38,422 bases of DNA. Source: Kineococcus siccus (GTDB taxonomy: Bacteria > Actinomycetota > Actinomycetes > Actinomycetales > Kineococcaceae). The notes beneath the pieces are model-generated. The model was given only the letters and a program-made list of their open reading frames with translations, ran no database searches and was not told where the DNA came from. The DNA lies in the NCBI RefSeq assembly GCF_009906795.1, contig NZ_JAAALN010000007.1, positions 1 to 38,422 on the forward strand. The letters are read 5' to 3'. This document shows, one piece after another, positions 26,267-33,144 of this stretch (positions are counted from its first letter, which is position 1; every line of letters starts with the position of its first letter). Both the position numbers and the translations under genes were made by a program.

Positions 26267-27402
26267 GGCCTCGCGCCCGGCCACACCGCACCGGGGCCGT
26301 CCATCCGGCGCGCGAAGGGGTCGTCGGGGCCGATCTCCCCGCGGCGCACCGCGCGGCCCGTGAAGGCGGAGCGGTAGGTCGCGGCGACGAGCTCCAGGGT
26401 GTCGCGTGAGGTCGCGAGCGCGACCGGCGGGACCCGGCCCGCGTCCAGGGCGGCGAGCACCTCGGCGAACTGCGCCTCATGGCTGCTGCGCACGCCCCGC
26501 GGCTCGCGGGCCCAGGCCGCGGCGAGCGCCGCCTCGTGCCCGGGGGCCGCGGTGACGGTGAAGTCCTCGTCGCCGTAGCCGTAGAGGTGCTCGAGCTCGA
26601 TCGAGGCGTGCTCGAGGTCGAAGCGCATCACGGTCGTCTCGCGCGGGGAGACGACGGAGTTCACGACGCTCGCGAGGGCGCCCCCGGCGAAGCGGACCGC
26701 GGCCACGGACACCTCCTCGGTCTCGGTGGGCCGCGAGCCGCGCGCGGCCATGGCGGTGACCTCCTCCCACGGACCGAGGACGGCGAGCAGCACGTCGACC
26801 TGGTGGATGCCGTGGCCCGTGGTCGGCCCGCCGCCCTCCAGGGCGAACGTCCCGCGCCACGGCACCTGGAAGTAGGCGTCGGGCCGGTACCACTGGGTCA
26901 GGCACGTCGCGACGAGCGGGCGGCCCAGCGAGCCGTCCGCGACGATCGAGGCGAGCCGGCGCACGCCCGAGCCGAAGCGGTGCTGCGACACGACGGCGAC
27001 CGAGCCGGGTGCGGCCGCCTCGGCGGCGAGCAGCCGGTCCACCTGGGCGAGGGAGAGCGCGACGGGCTTCTCGACGACGACGCTCGCGCCCGCGGTCAGC
27101 GCGGCCTCGGCGAGGGCGACGTGCGAGGACGGCGGCGTGCAGATGCACACGAGGTCGACGGGGCCGGAGCCCAGGACCTCGGCGAGGGAGGTGGCGGTGC
27201 GGGGGACGTCCCAGTGCCGGGCGAAGTCCTCCGCCCGCCCGGCGTCGACGTCGACGGCGGCGACGACGCGCACCCGCGGCCCGGCCGCGCGCAGCGCCCG
27301 GGCGTGCGACTCGGCGATCGCCCCCGTGCCGACGACCACGACGTCGTAGCGGCGGCCGGCGGGCACGGGGTGGTCTCGGACGGTCGGGGAAGCGCTCTCC
27401 AC
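26263..27402 (-). CDS. Gfo/Idh/MocA family oxidoreductase
   Basis: 379 residues. The N-terminal Rossmann fold has VVVGTGAIAESHARAL (about residues 21-36), CICTPPSSH, and VVEKPVALS carrying the EKP motif. The C-terminal alpha/beta domain has GGGPTTGHGIHQVDVLL, including the His-x-x-Asp typical of inositol/glucose-fructose dehydrogenases. It uses NAD(P) on a sugar or cyclitol of unknown identity. The GTG at 27402 follows GGGAGC. An AAGCGCT core, part of a LacI-type operator, lies right at the start codons (27388-27394). Coupled to the DUF6807 gene. Confidence 0.9.
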   Translation of the reverse strand: MESASPTVRDHPVPAGRRYDVVVVGTGAIAESHARALRAAGPRVRVVAAVDVDAGRAEDFARHWDVPRTATSLAEVLGSGPVDLVCICTPPSSHVALAEAALTAGASVVVEKPVALSLAQVDRLLAAEAAAPGSVAVVSQHRFGSGVRRLASIVADGSLGRPLVATCLTQWYRPDAYFQVPWRGTFALEGGGPTTGHGIHQVDVLLAVLGPWEEVTAMAARGSRPTETEEVSVAAVRFAGGALASVVNSVVSPRETTVMRFDLEHASIELEHLYGYGDEDFTVTAAPGHEAALAAAWAREPRGVRSSHEAQFAEVLAALDAGRVPPVALATSRDTLELVAATYRSAFTGRAVRRGEIGPDDPFARRMDGPGAVWPGARP

Positions 27403-27452
27403 GCTCCCATCCTGGCCCCCGCGGGCGGCGGGCCCGCGCCCGCCCCGCCGCG

Positions 27453-28562
27453 TCAGCCCGCGACGCGCGGGGTGCTCGCCCGCAGCAGCACGCGTCCGTC
27501 GACGTGCTGCACGCGGCGCTGCGCCGGCTCGGGCGCGTCCAGCAGGTCGAACACCGCCCCGCCGATGTCGCTGAGCGGCAGCCGGACCGTGGTCAGCGCG
27601 GGGGTGATGTCGCGCAGCGTGGGGATGTCGTCGAAGCCGGCGACCGCCACGTCGGCCGGCACCCGCAGGCCCGCGTCGCGCAGCGCCGCGATCGCGCCCA
27701 CGGCCATGACGTCGTTGGCGGCGAACACGCACGGCGGCGCAGCGCCCCCCGTGCGCGGCCGGCCGGGCGAGCCGAGCAGCCGGGTGACGGCCTCGTGGGC
27801 GCCGTCGCGCGTGAAGGGGGACGCGATCACCCGGCGGTCCCCGGGGGCCACGCCCGCCGCGGCGAGCGTGCCGGTGAAGCCCGCCGTGCGCTCGGCCGCC
27901 GTGAGCAGGTCGCCCGGGCCGCCGAGCACGACGAACTCGCGGTAGCCCGCGTCCAGCAGGGCGCGGGCGAGCTGCGCGGCCCCGTCCGCGTTGCCCAGCA
28001 GCACGGTGTCGACGTCGAGGACGTCCTGCGTGACCGCTGCGACCCGCCCGCCCGAGGCGCGGAACGCGTCGAGCTCGGCCCGGAGCGCGGCCACGCTGTC
28101 GTCGTCGCGCCACCGGCTGCCCACGAGCACGACCGCCCGCACGCGCTGCCGGCGCAGGGCCGCGACCTGCGCGACCTCCCGGGTCCGCGACCCGTCGGTC
28201 ACCGCGAGCGTCACGATGACGTCGGCGGCGGCCGCCCGGGTCATGAGCCCGGCCGCGATGGTGGAGAAGTAGGGGTCGGCGATGTCGTGCACCACGAGCC
28301 CCACGACGTCGGAGCGCCCGCGCGCCATGGCCTGGGCCTGGGCGTTGGGGGAGTAGTCGAGCCGGGCGGCGGCGTCGGCGACGCGCTCGCTGAGGGCCCG
28401 GCCGACCGTGCGGGTGCTGCCGTTGAGCACGCGCGAGGCGGTGGCGAGCGAGACGCCCGCCTCGCGTGCCACGTCGTCCAGGGTCACCGGCCCCGCCGGA
28501 CCCCGCCGCGGCCGGCGGCGCGCGGCGGAGTCGGCGTCGTCGGGGGGGCTGGCGGCGCTCAC
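27453..28562 (-). CDS. LacI-family transcriptional regulator
   Basis: 369 residues. After a 26-residue Arg/Ala-rich tail, the LacI helix-turn-helix VTLDDVAREAGVSLATASRV and hinge (VADAAARLDYSPNAQAQAM) lead into a periplasmic-binding-like sensor domain (DVVGLVVHDIADPYFS ... VAVAGFDDIPTLRDITPAL). Complete. GTG at 28562 gives the normal N-terminus. It is placed upstream of the Gfo/Idh and DUF6807 genes on the same strand with 50 bases between, and so is the likely local regulator. Confidence 0.93.
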   Translation of the reverse strand: MSAASPPDDADSAARRRPRRGPAGPVTLDDVAREAGVSLATASRVLNGSTRTVGRALSERVADAAARLDYSPNAQAQAMARGRSDVVGLVVHDIADPYFSTIAAGLMTRAAAADVIVTLAVTDGSRTREVAQVAALRRQRVRAVVLVGSRWRDDDSVAALRAELDAFRASGGRVAAVTQDVLDVDTVLLGNADGAAQLARALLDAGYREFVVLGGPGDLLTAAERTAGFTGTLAAAGVAPGDRRVIASPFTRDGAHEAVTRLLGSPGRPRTGGAAPPCVFAANDVMAVGAIAALRDAGLRVPADVAVAGFDDIPTLRDITPALTTVRLPLSDIGGAVFDLLDAPEPAQRRVQHVDGRVLLRASTPRVAG

Positions 28563-28566
28563 GCCG

Positions 28567-28833
28567 TCATCCTGCCGGGTGGTCCTCCGGCTCGGGCCCG
28601 CGGCGGTGGGCCTCGCGCTCCGCGACGTCGTGCAGGGCGCGCCGCTTGACGGCCTCGCCGAACAGGCACAGGCCCGCGTTCAGGGCCACGAGACCCACGG
28701 TGCCCTGCCCGGCCCAGCGCGCGACGCCGCTGCGCCCGCGCCGGGTGGAGGCGTCGACCGCCACGCTCACCCCCGCCCCGACGAGCAGCAACCCGCTGGG
28801 AGCCAGCACCTGCCAGGCGCGGTAGTCGTCCAC
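28567..28833 (-). CDS. Small two-helix membrane protein
   Basis: 88 residues: DDYRAWQVLAPSGLLLVGAG forms helix 1 (about 8-27), a basic loop DASTRRGRSG follows, then helix 2 (about 40-60), and a charged C-terminus AEREAHRRGPEPEDHP. No named family recognised. The GTG at 28833 is preceded six bases up by CAGGCT, possibly a leaderless -10. It ends four bases before the LacI start, so the two are probably cotranscribed. Confidence 0.65.
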   Translation of the reverse strand: MDDYRAWQVLAPSGLLLVGAGVSVAVDASTRRGRSGVARWAGQGTVGLVALNAGLCLFGEAVKRRALHDVAEREAHRRGPEPEDHPAG

Positions 28834-28877
28834 GGGCCCAGCCTGCCGTGCGGTGCGCCGCCGCGCAGCCGCGGCCC

Positions 28878-29165
28878 TCAGAGGAGGTCGGCGTACTCCT
28901 CGCGGTGGCGCTGCACGTGCAACCGGACGAAGGAGCACGCGGGCAGGACCTTGAGGCCCCGCCGGCGGACGTCCAGGAGCGCCTCGTGCACGAGCTGCGT
29001 CGCGAGGCCCTCGTTCTCGTGCTCGGGCGCGACCTCGGTGTGGGTCATGGCCAGGACGCCGTCGCGCGGCACGTAGTCCGCGATGGCGACGAGCTCGCCG
29101 TCCAGGCGCCCCTCGTAGCGGTGCGCCACCTCGTCGTGCGTGACGACGAGCTGCTGGGTGCCCAC
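28878..29165 (-). CDS. Small GNAT N-acetyltransferase (YjdJ-type)
   Basis: 95 residues, the size of the minimal GCN5-related family (YjdJ/Yheo type). RYEGRLDGELVAIADY gives strands 1-2, MTHTEVAPEHENEGLATQLV is the acetyl-CoA loop (usually Q/RxxGxA; here ENEGLA), and LPACSFVRLHVQRHREEYADLL is the usual C-terminal end of this subfamily. GTG at 29165 is preceded by GGGAGGCACC. Substrate unknown; a small amine or protein is possible. Confidence 0.88.
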   Translation of the reverse strand: MGTQQLVVTHDEVAHRYEGRLDGELVAIADYVPRDGVLAMTHTEVAPEHENEGLATQLVHEALLDVRRRGLKVLPACSFVRLHVQRHREEYADLL

Positions 29166-29281
29166 GGTGCCTCCCGGGATCGACTGACGGCGCCAACGCC
29201 GGGCGCGGGCGCCTGCTTCCCGGCGGCCGCACGACCGGGCGCGGGCTCCGCCGGGGACCCGGGGCGAGGGCCGCCCGCGGC

Positions 29282-29287
29282 TACGAT
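29282..29287 (+). promoter_or_regulatory. Possible -10 of the tRNA-Thr gene
   Basis: TACGAT, 34 bases before the mature tRNA 5' end. No recognisable -35. Confidence 0.35.
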
Positions 29288-29321
29288 GAGCGGGTCGCAG
29301 GGCGCGCGCCGCCCCGCCTCG

Positions 29322-29394
29322 GCCAGCATGGCGCAACTGGTAGCGCACCGAACTTGTAATTCGGGGGTTGGGGGTTCGAGTCCCCCTGCTGGCT
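29322..29394 (+). tRNA. tRNA-Thr (anticodon UGU)
   Basis: Cloverleaf folds cleanly: acceptor GCCAGCA/TGCTGGC, D-arm GCGC-AACTGGTA-GCGC, anticodon stem CCGAA/TTCGG with loop CTTGTAA (anticodon TGT), T-arm GGGGG-TTCGAGT-CCCCC. The discriminator is T, and CCA is not encoded (TCCG follows). It reads ACA-type Thr codons. Confidence 0.95.
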
Positions 29395-29409
29395 CCGCCG
29401 TCCGCCGCG

Positions 29410-29440
29410 CCCGCCCGGTCAGCTCCCCGCCCGGTCAGCT
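29410..29440. repeat. Short tandem duplication at the S9 peptidase stop
   Basis: CCCGCCCGGTCAGCT occurs twice (29410-29424 and 29426-29440) with one base between. The second copy carries the peptidase stop codon, and the first carries a second TCA outside the gene. Confidence 0.7.
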
Positions 29441-31312
29441 GCCCGCCGGCTCGCGCCCGGGCTGGAGGTGCTCGGCCAGGAACCGGACCATCGTGGCCGC
29501 CAGCCGCTTCTTCGACGCCGCCCGCCGGTACTCGTGGCCCTCGCCGGTGAGCTCGAGGTAGTCGACCGGACGGCCCAGCGCCCGCAGCGCCGCCACCACC
29601 TGGTGCGCCTCGCCGATCGGGACGTTGGTGTCCAGCTCACCGTGCACCACGAGCAGGGGCACGGTGATGCGGTCCGCCCGGGCGAGCGGCGAGACGTCCT
29701 CGATGAGCTTGCGGTCGCGCTCGGGGTGGCCGTACTTCGACACCGCGGCCGCGGCGATCCACGGCTCGGTGTCGCGGTAGAACGTCGTGAGGTCCGACAT
29801 CCCGCAGATGTCGATGCCCGCGGCGAAGACGCCGGGGGAGAAGGCGAGCGAGGCGAGCGTCAGGTACCCGCCGTAGGAGCGCCCGGTCACGGCGATCCGC
29901 TCCGCGTCGGCCAGGCCCCGCCGCACGAGGTGGTCGGCGCACGCCAGCACGTCCGCGAACGCGCCGTAGCGGCCCTCGACGTCGTCCGCGTGCACGAACT
30001 CGCGGCCGAACCCGGAGGAACCCCGGACGTTCGGCGCGAGCACCGTGAAACCCGCGGCCACCAGCGCCTGCGCCTGCGGGTTGAACGTGGGCCGCTCCTG
30101 CGCCTCGGGGCCGCCGTGCAGGCTCAGCACCGCGGGGCCGGGACCGTCCTGGCCCGGGGGCCGGTACAGCCAGCCCGTCAGCGCCAGGCCGTCCTCCGCC
30201 TCGAACGTCTCGAGGACCGGCACGACGCAGGGGCGTTCCGGCAGCGGGGGCCCCTCCGTGACGCGGCTCCAGACGTGGGTCAGGGTGTCGACGTGCCACA
30301 GCTCGCGCGGCCGCTGCGGGCCCTCGACGCCGAGGACGACGCTGCCGCCGTCGCGCGAGAGCACCGGGTTCGCGGCCACCAGGCCCGGCAGCCCCGGGAT
30401 CGTCGTCCGGTCGTGGGTGGTGGTGTCGAACAGCTCGAGCTCGCTGGAGCCCGCGACGTTCCAGACGAGCAGCAGCAGGCGTCCCGCGTCGTCGGCGTCC
30501 AGGCCCTCCAGCTCGGCGTCGTCGCGGAACGCCAGGGTGCGCGGCTCGCCCTTGAAGCCGTTGGGGCCGAACGGCATCCCGATCAGCTGCCGGCGCGGCA
30601 GCCCCACGTCGGAGGCCAGGTAGACGTACACGGGGCCCGTGTGGCCCTCGGGTGCGGGCCGCAGCAGCGCGACGTCGGTCGAGCCCGTCGCGCCGTGCGG
30701 GAGCAGCGTGGAGTGCTCGTCCATGAGCCGGTCGACGACCGTGCAGAACTGCTGGCCGCGCTCCCCGTCGATGAGGACGAGGAACCGCTCCTCGAGCGAG
30801 ACGTCGAGGACGTGGAAGAGGTCGCCGACGGCGAGCGGGTCGAGCCGCCCCGTCGCGGGGTCGCCGAGGAACGAGCGCGTGCCGTGGCCCCCGTCGGGCG
30901 GGAACGTCACGACCACCCGGTGACCGCTGCGCGTCCACGGGCCGAGCTCGGCGTGCTCGTGGGCGTCGCCCGCGATCCGCCGGGCGTCGCTGCCGTCGGG
31001 GCGCACGACCCAGACCTGCGTGCGCACCCCGCCGTCCGTGGCGACGGCGCACGCGAGCCAGCGGCTGTCCGCGGCCCACGTCACCGAGACCACGGGGTCC
31101 GCGGACAGCGGGACGTGCCGGGCCGCGGGTGTCGGGCCGTCGAGCACGACGTCCTGGATCCACAGCTGCGGCACGCCGGAGCGGTCGGAGATGAACGCCA
31201 CGGTGCGCGCGTCGGGCGTCATCGTGGGGCCCCAGCTGCCCCAGGCGTCGACGAGGTCGTCGGCGAAGGCGATCGCCGTGTCGAGGCCGGGCAGCGCCGT
31301 CGTCGTCTCCAT
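29435..31312 (-). CDS. S9 family (prolyl-oligopeptidase-like) serine peptidase
   Basis: 625 residues. Residues 1-360 are a WD/TolB-like beta-propeller (SDRSGVPQLWIQD, VSVTWAADSRWLACAV, NPVLSRDGGSVVLG). Residues about 365-620 are an alpha/beta-hydrolase. The Ser nucleophile is in TGRSYGGYLT, Asp in VVHGELDTNVPIGEA and His in GEGHEYRR, with oxyanion sequence SLHGGPEAQ. No signal peptide, so probably cytosolic, cleaving small peptides. ATG at 31312 has CACGAT six bases upstream (possible leaderless promoter). It sits 47 bases after the amidotransferase gene on the same strand, so cotranscription with the ligase-amidotransferase pair is likely. Confidence 0.9.
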   Translation of the reverse strand: METTTALPGLDTAIAFADDLVDAWGSWGPTMTPDARTVAFISDRSGVPQLWIQDVVLDGPTPAARHVPLSADPVVSVTWAADSRWLACAVATDGGVRTQVWVVRPDGSDARRIAGDAHEHAELGPWTRSGHRVVVTFPPDGGHGTRSFLGDPATGRLDPLAVGDLFHVLDVSLEERFLVLIDGERGQQFCTVVDRLMDEHSTLLPHGATGSTDVALLRPAPEGHTGPVYVYLASDVGLPRRQLIGMPFGPNGFKGEPRTLAFRDDAELEGLDADDAGRLLLLVWNVAGSSELELFDTTTHDRTTIPGLPGLVAANPVLSRDGGSVVLGVEGPQRPRELWHVDTLTHVWSRVTEGPPLPERPCVVPVLETFEAEDGLALTGWLYRPPGQDGPGPAVLSLHGGPEAQERPTFNPQAQALVAAGFTVLAPNVRGSSGFGREFVHADDVEGRYGAFADVLACADHLVRRGLADAERIAVTGRSYGGYLTLASLAFSPGVFAAGIDICGMSDLTTFYRDTEPWIAAAAVSKYGHPERDRKLIEDVSPLARADRITVPLLVVHGELDTNVPIGEAHQVVAALRALGRPVDYLELTGEGHEYRRAASKKRLAATMVRFLAEHLQPGREPAGS

Positions 31313-31359
31313 CGCCCCATCGTGGAGCACCGGGGCCCCCGCCGTCGTGGCGGGGCCGC

Positions 31360-33144
31360 TCACCCGGCGCCGTGCTCCTGCAGCCACATCTCCAGCACCG
31401 CGAGCTGCCACAGCGCGTTCGAGCCGAGCGTGGTGCGCTCGGCGTTCGGGTCGGCCAGCAGCCGGTCGACCGTGGCCCGCGGGAACAGCCCGCGCCGCCG
31501 CGCGGCCGGGTCGGTCAGCGCGTCGCGCACGCGCGCCAGGTACGGGCCCTCGAGCTGGCGGACGGCGGGGACGGGGAAGTAGCCCTTGGTCCGGTCGATC
31601 ACCTCGTCGGGCACGACCCCGCGGGCCGCCCGCTTCAGGACGCCCTTGCCGCCGTCGGCGAGCTTGAGCTCCGGCGGGACCCGCCCGGCCAGCTCGACGA
31701 ACTCGTGGTCGAGGAACGGCACGCGGGCCTCCAGCCCCCACGCCATGGTCATGTTGTCGACGCGCTTGACCGGGTCGTCGACCAGCATCACGGTCGTGTC
31801 GTTGCGCAGGGCCGCGTCGACCGACGTCTCCGCGTCGGCGCGCGCGAACTGCGCGGCGATGAACTCGGTCGCGACGTCGCGCTCGGGCAGCCACTCCGGG
31901 GCCAGCACGTCGCCGAGGCGGGAGAACCGGCGGTCGAAGAACACCCGCGCGTACGCCTCCGCGGCCTCACCCCGGGGAACCCCCTGCAGGGGCGGGTACC
32001 AGTCGTAGCCGCCGAGCACCTCGTCGGCCCCCTGACCGGACTGCACGACCTTCACCGACGCCGAGACGTCCTGCGAGAGCAGGTAGAAGGCGACGCAGTC
32101 GTGGCTGACCATGGGTTCGCTCATGGCCCGCACGCTGCCGTCGACGCCCGGCAGCAGGCGCGCGGAGTCGATGGCGATGCGGTGGTGGTCGGTGCCGAAG
32201 CGCTGCGCCACGAGGCTCGAGTACTCGAACTCGTCGCCGGACTCCCCGCCCGCGGCGTCGAAGCCGATGCTGAACGTGGCCAGGTCGGTCTGCCCCGCCT
32301 CGGCCAGCAGCGCCACCACGAGGCTCGAGTCGATGCCGCCGGAGAGCAGGACGCCCACGGGGACGTCGGCCACCGTCCGCCGCCGCACCGCGACCCGCAG
32401 GGACGCCAGCAGCGCCTCCTCCCAGTCGCGGGAGGTCCAGTCCGCGCGGTCGGGGTCGCGGGAGAAGTCGGGTTCCCAGTAGACGTGCTCGCGGCTCGTG
32501 CCGTCGGGTTCGACGACCCGCACGGTCGCCGGCGGCAGCTTGCGGACCCCCGCGAGGATGGTGCGCGGCGCGGGCACCACGGAGTGGAACGTCATGTACT
32601 GCGCCAGCGCGGTGCGGTCGAGCGACGTGTCGACCCCGCCGCCGGCCAGGAGGGCCTGGACCGTGGACGCGAACCGCAGGCGCCCGGGCCGCTCGTCCAG
32701 GTACAGGGGTTTGACGCCGAGCCGGTCGCGGCCCAGGACCACGCGGCCCGACGCGTGCTCGTGGATCGCGAACGCGAACATGCCCAGGAAGTGCTGGACG
32801 CAGTCGGTGCCCCACTGCGCGTAGGACTTCTCGACGACCTCGGTGTCCGACGTGGACGCGAAGCGGTGGCCCAGGGCCTGCAGCTCCCGCCGCAGCGCCT
32901 CGTGGTTGTAGATGCAGCCGTTGAAGACGACCGAGAGGCCGGTCGCGTCGTCGACCATGGGCTGCGACCCCGCCGCCGACAGGTCGATGATCGACAGCCG
33001 CCGGTGCCCGAGCGCCACGGGCCCCCGCGTGTGCACGCCCTCCCCGTCGGGACCGCGGTGCGCCAGGCACGCCGTCATCCGGGTCACGGCACCGACGTCG
33101 GCCCTGCCCCCGTCGAACCTCAGCTCACCGGCGAACCCGCACAC
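31360..33144 (-). CDS. Asparagine synthetase-like amidotransferase (N-acetylglutaminylglutamine-amide type)
   Basis: 594 residues. The class II glutaminase domain has Cys2 (MCGFAGELRFDG), RGPDGEGV, and NGCIYNHEAL, in which the NGCIYN reading rather than NGEIYN is, as I recall, typical of the NAGGN amidotransferases. The synthetase domain has the PPi loop VLLSGGIDSSLVVAL (about residue 258) and QGADEVLGGYDWY. The GTG at 33144 has GGAGGGGG upstream; the initiator is removed to expose Cys2. The start overlaps the end of the ligase gene by 20 bases. The expected reaction is ATP-dependent amidation of a C-terminal carboxylate, with the ligase product as the likely acceptor (inference). Confidence 0.88.
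   Translation of the reverse strand: MCGFAGELRFDGGRADVGAVTRMTACLAHRGPDGEGVHTRGPVALGHRRLSIIDLSAAGSQPMVDDATGLSVVFNGCIYNHEALRRELQALGHRFASTSDTEVVEKSYAQWGTDCVQHFLGMFAFAIHEHASGRVVLGRDRLGVKPLYLDERPGRLRFASTVQALLAGGGVDTSLDRTALAQYMTFHSVVPAPRTILAGVRKLPPATVRVVEPDGTSREHVYWEPDFSRDPDRADWTSRDWEEALLASLRVAVRRRTVADVPVGVLLSGGIDSSLVVALLAEAGQTDLATFSIGFDAAGGESGDEFEYSSLVAQRFGTDHHRIAIDSARLLPGVDGSVRAMSEPMVSHDCVAFYLLSQDVSASVKVVQSGQGADEVLGGYDWYPPLQGVPRGEAAEAYARVFFDRRFSRLGDVLAPEWLPERDVATEFIAAQFARADAETSVDAALRNDTTVMLVDDPVKRVDNMTMAWGLEARVPFLDHEFVELAGRVPPELKLADGGKGVLKRAARGVVPDEVIDRTKGYFPVPAVRQLEGPYLARVRDALTDPAARRRGLFPRATVDRLLADPNAERTTLGSNALWQLAVLEMWLQEHGAG

Noticed and set aside
27387-27399. LacI operator (AAGCGCT core) at the Gfo/Idh start
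   Set aside because: Only one half-site is good and it overlaps the coding start; mentioned in the gene entry but not called as a site.
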